64,000 nt of DNA, from the NCBI RefSeq assembly GCF_030708075.1, contig NZ_CP117982.1, positions 1,587,503 through 1,651,502 on the forward strand, given 5' to 3'. The stretch comes from Candidatus Epulonipiscium viviparus (GTDB lineage Bacteria > Bacillota > Clostridia > Lachnospirales > Cellulosilyticaceae). A program made the translations under genes and the position numbers. This document shows, one piece after another, positions 26,544-35,833 of this stretch (the first letter of the stretch is position 1; each line of letters opens with the position of its first letter). The notes below the pieces were generated by a model that worked only from the letters and a program-made list of their open reading frames with translations, did no database searches and was not told the origin of the DNA.

Positions 26544-26652
26544 ACTTTTCAAATTTTCCTCCACATGCTCAATATTCTCTGTCGAGCATTAGTTTTTTTC
26601 ATCATACTTTTCAAATTTTCCTCCACATGCTCAATATTCTCTGTCGAGCATT
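26529..26652 (-). repeat. 62-bp perfect tandem duplication over mtaB translation start
   Basis: Positions 26529-26590 and 26591-26652 are the same 62 bases. Each copy carries GTGGAGG, the downstream ATG-ATG and the first codons of mtaB. The outer copy encodes a short leader frame that runs out of frame through the inner ribosome binding site and stops there. Confidence 0.9.
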
Positions 26653-26740
26653 TTTATTTATTAATATCAAACTGACTAACAGCTACAGTCGTAATAAATT
26701 TAGGTGTAACAATTTTCGATGCTGCAGCTGTATTATCAGT

Positions 26741-27529
26741 TTATTCAGCATCGGCGACAATCTTAGGTGCCATAGTTTCGGCCGCGTTATCAGTTGATTC
26801 TTTTTGATTTAGCGCTTGAATATCTTTTAAACTATAAATAGCTTTTTCTTCATATATTTCGTTAATCTCTCTTTTTCTTTTGTCGAGCATAGTTTCTTCA
26901 ACTTCTTCTTCAACATTTTCTTCTGATGTACCAATGGTTTTGGCAAAGATAGGCTGAATAAGATGTGAGCTAGCATAACACATAATTCCAGGAATCATAA
27001 GCAACATTGGAGGTACAACTAATATGACGATTGCAGAAATGATTGTCATACACAACAATAAAAAGCTTGTAATTAAGTGTTTGTTGGTAAGGACAAAAGA
27101 GAGTACAAAGGTATTCTTGATGCTCATATGAAATCTAGACAGGATTGCAAAGGTATAAGTGCTAAACAAAATAACTTCGATGCAGAAAAACAATACAAAT
27201 CCAGAGTATAGCATAAACGCAAACCCTTCAAAAGTTGGACTTAATAGAGATATAAAATATAGAACAGCGCTAGCCCAAACTATCAAAAGAATTATTGTGA
27301 TTGGCAGTGATTGTTTAAAATTTTGCTTGTAACTCTTAACAAAATCTCGATATATATAAGGGTCTTCTTTTCTTATCTTTTTGCCATATACATAAAATAA
27401 GGCACTAGCAGAAGTACCTATAGTGACAATCGGAATGCATCCGACTACAAACATAATAGACAACAGCATAAAGTCGGCAAGCTCATTCCCAATTTTATAA
27501 AGCGGCCCATCCAAGTCAAAAATTTTCAT
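26741..27529 (-). CDS. YesL/DUF624 family membrane protein
   Basis: 262 residues. The N-terminus (GPLYKIGNELADFMLLS) and about six hydrophobic segments match the DUF624 (YesL) family, often linked to ABC sugar operons but of unknown biochemical function. An acidic cytosolic tail of about 65 residues follows (EENVEEEVEET). Beyond the TAA stop the frame stays open for 27 more codons and repeats a motif of the tail (TDNAAE...PKIV versus TDNTAAASKIVTPK), suggesting an internal duplication later cut by a stop. It has its own promoter at 27563-27590. Confidence 0.8.
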   Translation of the reverse strand: MKIFDLDGPLYKIGNELADFMLLSIMFVVGCIPIVTIGTSASALFYVYGKKIRKEDPYIYRDFVKSYKQNFKQSLPITIILLIVWASAVLYFISLLSPTFEGFAFMLYSGFVLFFCIEVILFSTYTFAILSRFHMSIKNTFVLSFVLTNKHLITSFLLLCMTIISAIVILVVPPMLLMIPGIMCYASSHLIQPIFAKTIGTSEENVEEEVEETMLDKRKREINEIYEEKAIYSLKDIQALNQKESTDNAAETMAPKIVADAE

Positions 27530-27562
27530 GTTATTCCCCCCCTAAAAATCTTTTTTCTATAG

Positions 27563-27590
27563 ATTATAACCTAAAAAACAATAAAGTAAA
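27563..27590 (-). promoter_or_regulatory. Predicted promoter of YesL-like gene
   Basis: Minus-strand TTTACT (27585-27590) and TATAAT (27563-27568), 16-base spacer, about 35 bp from the start codon, which follows a G-rich ribosome binding site. Confidence 0.5.
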
Positions 27591-27687
27591 AGACTTTTTT
27601 CAAAATCTCTTAATTATTGTTACACTTTTATTTAAATTTCATGTGTAGTCTATCAAAGTCCAAGCTGAAATCTTAAATTATTTTGAC

Positions 27688-27716
27688 TTGTAATTTTAGT
27701 AAGTTCTGGTTACAAT
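27688..27716 (+). promoter_or_regulatory. Predicted promoter of citrate synthase gene
   Basis: TTGTAA (27688-27693), 17-base spacer, TACAAT (27711-27716), followed by AAAGGGAGG and ATG at 27748. Confidence 0.45.
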
Positions 27717-27747
27717 AACACTATTAAATTTATAAAGGGAGGTTTTT

Positions 27748-29091
27748 ATGGAAAATACTGATCTGACAGTTTTATCAAAACACATAGCAGCCGCTAATAG
27801 AATCGATCAAGATCTTTTCGACAAATATGAAGTGCGCCGCGGACTGAGACGTCCAGATGGGACCGGGGTCCTAGTGGGTCTAACTCATATAGGAAATGTT
27901 CATTCATATATCATCGATGAAGGTGAAATTGTTCCTGTTCCTGGATTGCTAACCTACAGAGGTATCGATATGAAAACGCTTTGTAGTAATGCAGTAAATA
28001 CTAATCGAATGGGTTTTGAGGAAACTGCCTTCTTGCTACTGTTTGGGCATTTGCCTACCGAAGAGGAGCTTGCAAATTATAACGTGCTATTAGGTGAGCG
28101 TCGAATACTAGACCATAACTTTATAAAGTCTTATATATTGGATAATCCTAGCCCTAGTATTATGAATGCAATGGCAAGAAGTGTTTTGGCATTATATACT
28201 TTTGATGACGACGCCGAAGATAATAGCATAGAAAATGTTTTGCGTCAAAGTCTTGAATTGATCGCAGCTTTTCCTACTATGATGGTGTATGCGTATCAAG
28301 CATATAATCACTACTATAAGCAAAAAAGTCTTTTCATTCATTCACCAAATCCAAAACTTAGTACAGCTGAAAATATTTTGTATATGTTACGCCCCGACAA
28401 ATCATTTACAAAATTAGAAGCAACTCTTCTTGATCTGGCATTAATAATTCACGCAGAACACGGAGGCGGTAATAATTCGACCTTTGCAGCCCACCTAATC
28501 ACTTCGGCACACACAGACACGTATTCGGTAATAGCTGCAGCGCTAGGCTCACTCAAAGGAATTCGACACGGCGGTGCCAGCATAAAGGCTCTAGAAATGT
28601 TTGAATGTATTAAAGAGTCTGTAACTAACTGGGATAACGATGAAGAAATTAAAGCTTTCCTTAGAAAAATCCTCAATAAAGAAGCGTTTGATAAATCTGG
28701 TCTTATCTATGGAATAGGTCATGCAATTTATATAATTTCTGATCCGCGCGCTGTTATTTTAAAAACTTATGCTGAAAAACTAGCAATAGAAAAAGGTTGC
28801 GAAGACCAGTTTCAACTGCTTGCTAAAATAGAAGAATTAGCACCGGTAGTTTTAACCGAATCTAAAGATTCATTTACAAAACCTTGCGCAAACGTTGACT
28901 TTTATTCTGGATTTGTATATGGAATGTTAAATATTCCTAAAGAATTATTTTTGCCTCTATTTGCAGTCTCAAGAATTGTTGGGTGGAGCGCTCATAGGTT
29001 GGAAGAAATAGTAAACACAGGGAAAATTATTCGACCTGCATATAAAAATGTAGAGAGACGTCACGACTATATACCAATAAACGAAAGATGA
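27748..29091 (+). CDS. gltA: Citrate synthase (Si-type, clostridial)
   Basis: 447 residues. It condenses acetyl-CoA and oxaloacetate to citrate. The active-site residues are visible in HAEHGGGNNSTF, GIGHAIY and ANVDFYSGFVYG. The RGIDMKTL substrate-loop segment follows PVPGLLTYRG. It carries an N-terminal extension usual for the clostridial citrate/2-methylcitrate synthase group. A citrate branch fits an anaerobe with an oxaloacetate-handling operon in the same window. The fbp gene starts 57 bases downstream, after a GCCTCC/GGAGGC hairpin. Confidence 0.92.
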   Translation: MENTDLTVLSKHIAAANRIDQDLFDKYEVRRGLRRPDGTGVLVGLTHIGNVHSYIIDEGEIVPVPGLLTYRGIDMKTLCSNAVNTNRMGFEETAFLLLFGHLPTEEELANYNVLLGERRILDHNFIKSYILDNPSPSIMNAMARSVLALYTFDDDAEDNSIENVLRQSLELIAAFPTMMVYAYQAYNHYYKQKSLFIHSPNPKLSTAENILYMLRPDKSFTKLEATLLDLALIIHAEHGGGNNSTFAAHLITSAHTDTYSVIAAALGSLKGIRHGGASIKALEMFECIKESVTNWDNDEEIKAFLRKILNKEAFDKSGLIYGIGHAIYIISDPRAVILKTYAEKLAIEKGCEDQFQLLAKIEELAPVVLTESKDSFTKPCANVDFYSGFVYGMLNIPKELFLPLFAVSRIVGWSAHRLEEIVNTGKIIRPAYKNVERRHDYIPINER

Positions 29092-29097
29092 TTCTCG

Positions 29098-29115
29098 CCT
29101 CCTTTTTTGGAGGCA
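29098..29115 (+). other. Hairpin between citrate synthase gene and fbp
   Basis: GCCTCC-TTTTTT-GGAGGC, a perfect six-pair stem with a T6 loop directly after the gltA stop. There is no T-run after the stem, so it is not a standard terminator. It could stabilise the upstream message. Confidence 0.5.
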
Positions 29116-29148
29116 TATGCGGCACAAATCATTGTAAAGGAGAATGCT

Positions 29149-31107
29149 ATGAAAAATTATAAATTTCGATATCTAGAAAAGCTTTCTGAGTTATATCCCA
29201 ACATTGCTCTTGCAGCGACAGAAATTATTAATCTGAAAGCAATATTAAATTTGCCTAAAGGTACAGAACATTTTGTATCCGATTTACATGGTGAACACGA
29301 AGCTTTTTTTCATGTGCTTAAAAATGGGTCAGGCTCCGTTAGAATAAAAATTGATGAAATCTTTGGATACACCCTTTCTAATGCGGACAAACGAGATTTA
29401 GCAACACTGATATACTATCCGCGTGAAAAAATGAAGCATTTGCTTTCGCACATTGAGAACGTTGAGGACAAACACGAATGGTATAAACTCACGCTTTTTC
29501 GATTAATTAGCCTCTGTAAAGCTGTTAGTAGCAAATACACTCGCTCCAAAGTTCGTAAAGCTTTGCCTCCAGAATTTTTATATGTGATAGAAGAGCTTAT
29601 TACAGAAACTATTGATTCGGCGGACAAAACCATTTACTATAATGTAATTTTAGATACTATCATCGATACCAAACGTGCCGAGGCATTTATCAGTGCGATG
29701 TGTAAACTCATTAAGCGGCTGGTTGTAGATCATCTGCATATTGTTGGAGATATATATGATAGAGGATCAGGGCCGCATCATATAATGGATCGATTGCTAT
29801 CGTATCATTCGTTAGACATCCAGTGGGGTAATCACGATGTGGTGTGGATGGGAGCTGCTGCAGGGCAACATGCGTGCATTGCCAACGTAATTAGATTCTG
29901 CGCACGATACGGCAACTTGGATATCCTAAAAGAAGGATACGGAATCAACCTATTGCCACTCGCCAGCTATGCGATGCATTACTATAAAGATGATCCGTGC
30001 GATTGTTTTAAGCTAAAAACAGATCTAAACAATGATCGAGAAGATACCATCAATTTGCAAATGCATAAAGCCATTTCTATACTCCAATTTAAGCTAGAGG
30101 GAAATCTGATTCAAAAATATCCGCAGTTTGAGCTAGATAATCGAAACTTATTACATCGTATTGATTATGAACATAGTTCTATTACTATAGACGGCAAGGT
30201 CTATGCTATCAAAGACACATATTTTCCAACAGTCGATCGCGATGATCCTTACAAGCTTACTATAGAAGAGGAGATTATTATGCATAAGTTGGAGCAGTCG
30301 TTTCTTCATAGTGATAAATTGCAAAGTCACGTAAACCTATTGCTTTCCAATGGTGGTTTATACAAAGTATATAACAACAATCTGCTCTATCATGGATGCA
30401 TATTATTAGATGAAGAAGGCAACATTAGGTCAATCAAGTGGGGAAAACAAGAATTTTCTGGTCGTGACTGGTATGAATTTCTCGATTCTTATATTAGAAA
30501 AGGTTTCTGCTCGCCTAATGATGAAGAGCGTAAACTGGGCAAAGATATTATGTGGTACGTATGGCTTCATCCAAATTCTCCTTTATTTGGAAAAGATAAA
30601 ATGGCAACATTCGAACGTTATTTGATCGACGACCAAGAAGCTCATATAGAATGCAAAAATCCATACTATAGATACTACGAAACCGAAGCTGTAATAGACA
30701 ATATTCTTCAAAGCTTTGGCCTCAATCCCAACTATTCTCGAATTATTAATGGACACGTGCCGGTAAAAGTTAAAGAAGGTGAAAGTCCTATCAAATGTAA
30801 TGGCAAATTGATTGTAATTGATGGAGGTTTTGCGAAGGCATATCAACATGAGACCGGCATCGCAGGTTACACACTTATATACAATAGTCGAGGAATAATT
30901 CTAGCGGCGCACGAACCATTTACTACAACCGAAAATGCTATTCTCACTGGCAGTGATATCTACTCTCAAAATATTAATGTAGTTATTAATAGTACGCGTC
31001 AACTTGTTCAAAATACCGATGATGGCATAAAAATTAAAGAGAGCATTGCGGAACTTAATGACTTATTAGATGCGTATAGAAATGGTTCTCTTACCGAAAA
31101 ATATTAA
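29149..31107 (+). CDS. fbp: Fructose-1,6-bisphosphatase class 3
   Basis: 652-residue gluconeogenic phosphatase of the Firmicutes-specific class 3 family, with metallophosphoesterase motifs FVSDLHGEHEAF, VGDIYDRGSGPHHIMD and QWGNHDVVWMGAAAGQ, and the C-terminal GHVPVK...VIDGGFAKAYQ. The start ATG at 29149 has AAAGGAG seven bases upstream; the frame is open further upstream but without a ribosome binding site. It may share a transcript with citrate synthase. Confidence 0.95.
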   Translation: MKNYKFRYLEKLSELYPNIALAATEIINLKAILNLPKGTEHFVSDLHGEHEAFFHVLKNGSGSVRIKIDEIFGYTLSNADKRDLATLIYYPREKMKHLLSHIENVEDKHEWYKLTLFRLISLCKAVSSKYTRSKVRKALPPEFLYVIEELITETIDSADKTIYYNVILDTIIDTKRAEAFISAMCKLIKRLVVDHLHIVGDIYDRGSGPHHIMDRLLSYHSLDIQWGNHDVVWMGAAAGQHACIANVIRFCARYGNLDILKEGYGINLLPLASYAMHYYKDDPCDCFKLKTDLNNDREDTINLQMHKAISILQFKLEGNLIQKYPQFELDNRNLLHRIDYEHSSITIDGKVYAIKDTYFPTVDRDDPYKLTIEEEIIMHKLEQSFLHSDKLQSHVNLLLSNGGLYKVYNNNLLYHGCILLDEEGNIRSIKWGKQEFSGRDWYEFLDSYIRKGFCSPNDEERKLGKDIMWYVWLHPNSPLFGKDKMATFERYLIDDQEAHIECKNPYYRYYETEAVIDNILQSFGLNPNYSRIINGHVPVKVKEGESPIKCNGKLIVIDGGFAKAYQHETGIAGYTLIYNSRGIILAAHEPFTTTENAILTGSDIYSQNINVVINSTRQLVQNTDDGIKIKESIAELNDLLDAYRNGSLTEKY

Positions 31108-31198
31108 ACTATTTATTTTCTAGAACAACGTTTGTGTTTAAAAAAATTTGATTTTTTTTCATTTTTATCGCTTATATACTAAAAATGGTAATATTTGG

Positions 31199-31227
31199 TT
31201 GACGCAATTGATAAATATTACTATAAT
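31199..31227 (+). promoter_or_regulatory. Promoter of dicarboxylate symporter gene
   Basis: TTGACG (31199-31204), 17-base spacer, TATAAT (31222-31227). Its position excludes an in-frame start at 31195 and supports ATG 31264. Confidence 0.7.
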
Positions 31228-31263
31228 TGCTCTGTAAATATAAAAATAAGGAGGGTTATAGTT

Positions 31264-32472
31264 ATGAATTCTAATCAAAAAAAAGAGAGATCAACAACTT
31301 GGAATTTGAAGAGATTAAAAAGTGAATTAGTCTTTAAGCTTTTGCTAGGAGTATTTATTGGTATAGCGCTAGGACTAGTGGCAAATGAAACGGTGATGAA
31401 TTTTATCGTTGTAATTAAAGACCTACTCGGACAAATTATCTTCTTTACTGTACCACTAATCATTTTAGGATTTGTTGCACCATCTATTGCCGAACTCAAA
31501 TCTGGAGCTACTAAACTTTTGGGTTTTGCAGTAGGTATTGCCTATTTGTCTACGCTAGGAGCGGCAACGTTTAGTATGATCTGTGGTTACATATTGGTAC
31601 CATTATTAAATATTCAAAATTCTGTGGAAGGGTTGCGAGAGCTTCCATTGCCAATCTTTTCATTACAAATCACTCCAATAATGTCTGTTATGAGTGCGCT
31701 TGTATTATCGCTGATGCTAGGCTTAGCTGTTTCGGCGACAAAGTCAACCACATTCGAAACACTTTTAAATGAATTTAGAAATATAGTTCTCAAAATAGTA
31801 AGTAACTTGATCTTGCCAATACTTCCATTCTTTATCGGAACAACATTTATGTCGCTTGCATATGAAGGATCTATTACCAAACATTTACCAATATTCATCA
31901 TTGCCATAATCATTGTAATAATAGGGCACTTTATTTGGCTGATAGCTCTATATTTCATTGCTGGCAAATACGCAAAAGTAAATCCAAAGGAAGTATACAA
32001 ATATTATGCGCCGGCATACTTTACTGCGGTAGGAACTATGTCTTCTGCGGCAACAATGCCTGTCGCGTTAACTTGTGCGAAAAAATCTCCAGTTCTTCAT
32101 AAAGATAGTGTTGAGTTTGGTATTCCGTTGTTTGCTAATATTCATCTTTGCGGATCTGTACTAACAGAAGTATTTTTCGTTATGACTGTCTCACAAGTTT
32201 TGTATGGGCAGCTACCAGGTGTTGGCGAAATGATTGTGTTTGTTGTATTGCTAGGAGTATTTGGAATTGGTGCTCCGGGTGTTCCTGGTGGCACAGTTAT
32301 GGCATCGCTGGGGCTTATAACCGGTGTGTTAGGATTTGATGCAGAAGGGACGGCACTTATGATGACAATCTTTGCCTTGCAAGATAGCTTTGGAACCGCT
32401 TGTAATGTAACAGGAGATGGGGCATTAACTCTGATTCTTTCAAAATTTACACGCAAAATCACCGCCGATTAA
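31264..32472 (+). CDS. Dicarboxylate/amino acid:cation symporter (DAACS)
   Basis: 402 residues of the GltP/DctA/SstT family, which imports dicarboxylates, glutamate or Ser/Thr with Na+ or H+. Eight or so membrane segments are seen, with family signatures FFTVPLIILGFVAPSI, GTMSSAATMPVAL in place of the serine-rich loop, GVPGGTVMASLG, and the final DSFGTACNVTGDGAL. ATG 31264 follows AAGGAGG and a good promoter. The last eight codons lie in the first unit of a 63-bp tandem repeat. The substrate cannot be fixed from sequence. Confidence 0.9.
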   Translation: MNSNQKKERSTTWNLKRLKSELVFKLLLGVFIGIALGLVANETVMNFIVVIKDLLGQIIFFTVPLIILGFVAPSIAELKSGATKLLGFAVGIAYLSTLGAATFSMICGYILVPLLNIQNSVEGLRELPLPIFSLQITPIMSVMSALVLSLMLGLAVSATKSTTFETLLNEFRNIVLKIVSNLILPILPFFIGTTFMSLAYEGSITKHLPIFIIAIIIVIIGHFIWLIALYFIAGKYAKVNPKEVYKYYAPAYFTAVGTMSSAATMPVALTCAKKSPVLHKDSVEFGIPLFANIHLCGSVLTEVFFVMTVSQVLYGQLPGVGEMIVFVVLLGVFGIGAPGVPGGTVMASLGLITGVLGFDAEGTALMMTIFALQDSFGTACNVTGDGALTLILSKFTRKITAD

Positions 32473-32764
32473 CAAAAAAATGGGGACTCAAATAGGGTCC
32501 CTGTTTAATTTACACGCAAAATCACCGTCGATTAACAAAAAAATGGGGACTCAAATAGGGTCCCTGTTTAATTTACACGCAAAATCACCGCCGATTAACA
32601 AAAAAATGGGGACTCAAATAGGGTCCCTGTTTAATTTACACGCAAAATCACCGCCGATTAACAAAAAAATGGGGATTCAAATAGGGTCCCTGTTTAATTT
32701 ACACGCAAAATCACCGCCGATTAACAAAAAAAATGGGGACTCAAATAGGGCCCCTGTTTAATTT
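32449..32764. repeat. 63-bp tandem repeat (5 units): symporter 3' end plus terminator
   Basis: Units begin at 32449, 32512, 32575, 32638 and 32701. Each holds the last codons and TAA of the symporter gene, an A-run and a GGGAC...GTCCC hairpin. Changes are few: ACCGTCG in unit 2, GGGGATT in unit 4, one extra A and GGCCCC in unit 5. The last unit provides the T-run terminator of the convergent GGDEF gene. Confidence 0.93.
32474..32512. terminator. Terminator hairpin in repeat unit 1 (repeated in units 2-5)
   Basis: GGGAC (32483-32487) pairs with GTCCC (32497-32501). The minus strand reads seven T after the stem and the plus strand reads TGTTTAATTT, so it can stop transcription best from the right and weakly from the left. 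Equivalent hairpins recur every 63 bp. Confidence 0.65.
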
Positions 32765-34338
32765 GCCACCTCTGCAATTGTAAATGTATTCTTACCATTT
32801 TCTTTAGAAACATATACAGCTTGATCAGCTTTTTCAAATAGTACTTCATACGAATCGGTAGCATCAGAAACTAGAGCAACCCCAATACTCGCCGTAATTC
32901 TAACTTTAACGTCTTTGCCAGTGTATGTAGTATCAATCATTTCTCCAATTTTTATACACTTTTCCTCGATATCTATTTCTGTATTCTCAGCTTTCATAAA
33001 AACTATAAACTCATCTCCGCCAAACCTTCCCACAATATCGTTTTCTCTAAATATAGATTTCAATTTATTGGCAGATTCTTTTATTGCAATGTCACCTGTA
33101 CTGTGGCTAATCTTATCATTAACATTTTTAAAATTGTCGAGATCAATTATAAACAATATACCTTTTCTATTATTTTGCAAGTAATGTGTAATCAACTTAA
33201 TAGTGGCAGTTTTATTGTATAAACCGGTAAAAGCATCTCTTTCGGCCATATTTAAAAGGCTATTTTCTCTTTCCTTTTCATCATTAATATCAATGATACT
33301 CATAACAGCAATAAACTGATTGCCAATAATTCGTTTATTAATATGAATCATAGCACGCACCCAACTATAATTATTGCTCATAATTTCATTTCTATATTCT
33401 ATTTCATAAATATCTATACCATTTTCATAAATCTTGGTCATATAATTTGGTGAACATCGTTCGATGACTTTTTTTCTGTCTGGCTCATAAACCTTCAATG
33501 ATAGTTCGTTTTCTACTAATTCGGAATAAGATTTATCAAAATAATTTGGCGTTAAAATATTGTTATTCATATAAAAATTAATACTATCTTGGTTTAAATC
33601 CACTTCTATTACTGTAATCGATCGGCCAAGCAATAGCTTTTTATACATCTCTTTTTTGTCCAGCTCTTGTTCTAGAAACATTTTTTGATTATCCAGTAAG
33701 TTAAATTTTAGAAATAATCCAATTCCACCACATATAATTCCAAAAATACATACTCCTAATGTAATATGCGCTACTGCCAACATTACATCATATACAGCAA
33801 TATTAAATTTTAAAGCATTAATAATCAAAAAGGTTAAAATACTAATTTCTACAGTTAAAATATTATTTGAGAAACTGCACAAGTATTTTGTCTTAATTTT
33901 TCTGATATATAAAAAGTAAACAATATTCACTAAGCTAGCCATTCCCAATGTTGTGGTTATTATAGCTATGTAAATATTTTGTTCTCCTATTGATGGAGGA
34001 CTATAATATGCGTAAGTGAAAGTAACTACCCCCACCATAGTTGTGTGAAAACTGATAAAGTGTATAGGAAGTATAAGTCCAAATATCGCTTTATTAATTT
34101 TTTTATCGTTTACTATCCAAAATACTTCTATCAAACTTACTACTGTGACTACAACATACATTTGCCAAGTTGATAGAACGTCATAATTACTCATTAATAC
34201 ATACCCAATAATAGTATTTAAAAGGGGTACTCCATACTTAATCCATATATTTTGCGGGATGTTTACCAACACAATGTTTAACATTTTAAAAAATATAACA
34301 GAATTTATAAATATTACAATAGATAATAAATATATCAT
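32758..34338 (-). CDS. Membrane diguanylate cyclase (GGDEF)
   Basis: 526 residues. The N-terminal half has about seven hydrophobic segments (to about residue 215), then a PAS-like stretch (about 240-355, ending INDEKERENSLLNMAERD) and a GGDEF domain with intact GGDEF at 440-444. No EAL domain is present. It is predicted to make c-di-GMP in response to a membrane or ligand signal, opposing the EAL protein at 14367. Its end is built into the last unit of the 63-bp repeat. Confidence 0.87.
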   Translation of the reverse strand: MIYLLSIVIFINSVIFFKMLNIVLVNIPQNIWIKYGVPLLNTIIGYVLMSNYDVLSTWQMYVVVTVVSLIEVFWIVNDKKINKAIFGLILPIHFISFHTTMVGVVTFTYAYYSPPSIGEQNIYIAIITTTLGMASLVNIVYFLYIRKIKTKYLCSFSNNILTVEISILTFLIINALKFNIAVYDVMLAVAHITLGVCIFGIICGGIGLFLKFNLLDNQKMFLEQELDKKEMYKKLLLGRSITVIEVDLNQDSINFYMNNNILTPNYFDKSYSELVENELSLKVYEPDRKKVIERCSPNYMTKIYENGIDIYEIEYRNEIMSNNYSWVRAMIHINKRIIGNQFIAVMSIIDINDEKERENSLLNMAERDAFTGLYNKTATIKLITHYLQNNRKGILFIIDLDNFKNVNDKISHSTGDIAIKESANKLKSIFRENDIVGRFGGDEFIVFMKAENTEIDIEEKCIKIGEMIDTTYTGKDVKVRITASIGVALVSDATDSYEVLFEKADQAVYVSKENGKNTFTIAEVAN

Positions 34339-34413
34339 AAAACCTCCTATAAAAATGCATTTTTTTAAATATAGAATACCATAATTTTACTTATTTGTAA
34401 ATAAATAATTCTG

Positions 34414-34442
34414 TTGACAACATAATTGATAGTAAATATAAT
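34414..34442 (+). promoter_or_regulatory. Consensus promoter of MATE-tetR operon
   Basis: TTGACA (34414-34419), 17-base spacer, TATAAT (34437-34442). A loose inverted repeat AATGTTA...TAACATT lies just downstream, before AAGGAGG. Confidence 0.75.
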
Positions 34443-34486
34443 GTTAAAATAATATTTTGCATATATAACATTAAGGAGGCTTTTTA

Positions 34487-35818
34487 ATGGATACCAATCG
34501 GTTATCTCACAAATTTACACCAATGAATTTATTTATGTATTCTCTACCCACCATCATAATGATGATATTCAATTCTACATACGGAATTATTGACGGGTTG
34601 TTTGTTGCTAACTTCGTCGGCGAAAATGCACTTGCGGGGTCAAATATTTCGTTCCCAATTTTGCTAGTTGCAATTGCAGTGGGGATGATGATGGCAACAG
34701 GGTCAAATGCGCTTGTCGGAAAATTTTTGGGAGAGGGCAAAACTCAAGAGGCCAAAGAACTGCTATCTGTAATCTACATCGTTGCAATTATCTTTGGAGT
34801 CGTTGCGTCAACGCTTATTATAATGTTTGCTGATCCATTGCTTTCGATGATGGGTGCCAACGAAGTTCTCTTGCCATATGCTAGAGAATATTTATTATAT
34901 TTGACGCCATGTATGACTTCGGCACTTCTACAATCTTTCACACAGTGCTTTTTGATTACTGCGGGAAAGCCTAAAATAGGATTTATTGCTTGTACAATTG
35001 GCGGAGTTGCAAACATCATATTAGATTATCTCTTAATTGTAAAGTTTGATATGGGTCTGCCTGGTGCCGCGCTCGCAACAGGAATAGGAATCTCTATATC
35101 TGGAATCTTTGGATTATTCTATTTTACTTTCTGCCGCAAAGGAACCCTCTATTTTGTAAAGCCAAAATGGCATCTCAAAACGCTTTTTCAGTGCTTCTAC
35201 AACGGCATGAGCGAATTTGTAAGCTGCATCTCTGGGGCAATCACTTCTGTAGTCTTCAATATCATTATGATATCTGTTGCAGGCGAAAACGGCGTTGCGG
35301 GAATCACCGTAATTATGTATGTGAGCAGTATACTGTCATCTGTATACTTTGGCTATGCGATGGGCGTATCTCCAGTAATTAGCTACAAATTTGGTGCGCA
35401 AGATCATGCTCAACTTCAATTAGTCAATGCTACAAGCAAAAAAGTTATTGCGGTAATTTCGATACTTGCACTGACAATGTCTATTATCTTTGCGCCTGCC
35501 GCAGTTGGAATATTTATTTCACCAGAGAGCGCCACCTTCGCATTAACAGTAGAGGGCTTTAGAATCTATGCAACTGCTTTTCTATTTATAGGATTTAACG
35601 TATTTGTTTCGGCAATGTTCACTGCTCTATCAAACGGAATGATTTCGGCTATCGTTTCTATTGCTCGAACTTTGGTATTTATTTTGCTAGCGCTCTTGAC
35701 ATTGCCGTTTATATTTGGTATTAATGGAGTATGGATTGCCATTCCTGTTGCAGAAGCGCTCGGGTTGATCGTTTCTATCGTATGTTATAAGAAGTATCAA
35801 CCGGTATATAACTACTAA
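34487..35818 (+). CDS. MATE family efflux transporter, copy 1
   Basis: 443 residues, 12 predicted membrane helices, of the Na+/H+-drug antiporter MATE family (MepA/DinF-like clostridial branch). The N-terminal MNLFMYSLPTIIMMIFNS, GLFVANFVGENALAG and the symmetrical second half starting near residue 230 are typical. A tetR gene follows after 15 bases. It aligns along its full length with the second MATE gene at 36557 and ends with the same kind of tail (YNY), so the two are tandem paralogues. Confidence 0.92.
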   Translation: MDTNRLSHKFTPMNLFMYSLPTIIMMIFNSTYGIIDGLFVANFVGENALAGSNISFPILLVAIAVGMMMATGSNALVGKFLGEGKTQEAKELLSVIYIVAIIFGVVASTLIIMFADPLLSMMGANEVLLPYAREYLLYLTPCMTSALLQSFTQCFLITAGKPKIGFIACTIGGVANIILDYLLIVKFDMGLPGAALATGIGISISGIFGLFYFTFCRKGTLYFVKPKWHLKTLFQCFYNGMSEFVSCISGAITSVVFNIIMISVAGENGVAGITVIMYVSSILSSVYFGYAMGVSPVISYKFGAQDHAQLQLVNATSKKVIAVISILALTMSIIFAPAAVGIFISPESATFALTVEGFRIYATAFLFIGFNVFVSAMFTALSNGMISAIVSIARTLVFILLALLTLPFIFGINGVWIAIPVAEALGLIVSIVCYKKYQPVYNY

Positions 35819-35833
35819 AAAAAGGAGCCCATT

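Noticed and set aside
29098..29115. Terminator between citrate synthase and fbp
   Set aside because: The stem is good but the T-run is in the loop, not after the stem, so intrinsic termination is unlikely.
31195..31263. N-terminal extension of the symporter from 31195
   Set aside because: It would start upstream of the predicted promoter. AAGGAGG and ATG 31264 give a normal family N-terminus.
32480..32761. Open frame of 21-residue repeats on the plus strand
   Set aside because: It exists only because the repeat period is a multiple of three. There is no ribosome binding site, and the sequence is terminator hairpins.
32449..32764. Possible CRISPR array (five regular repeats)
   Set aside because: The whole 63-bp unit is repeated, so there are no unique spacers, and no cas genes are near.
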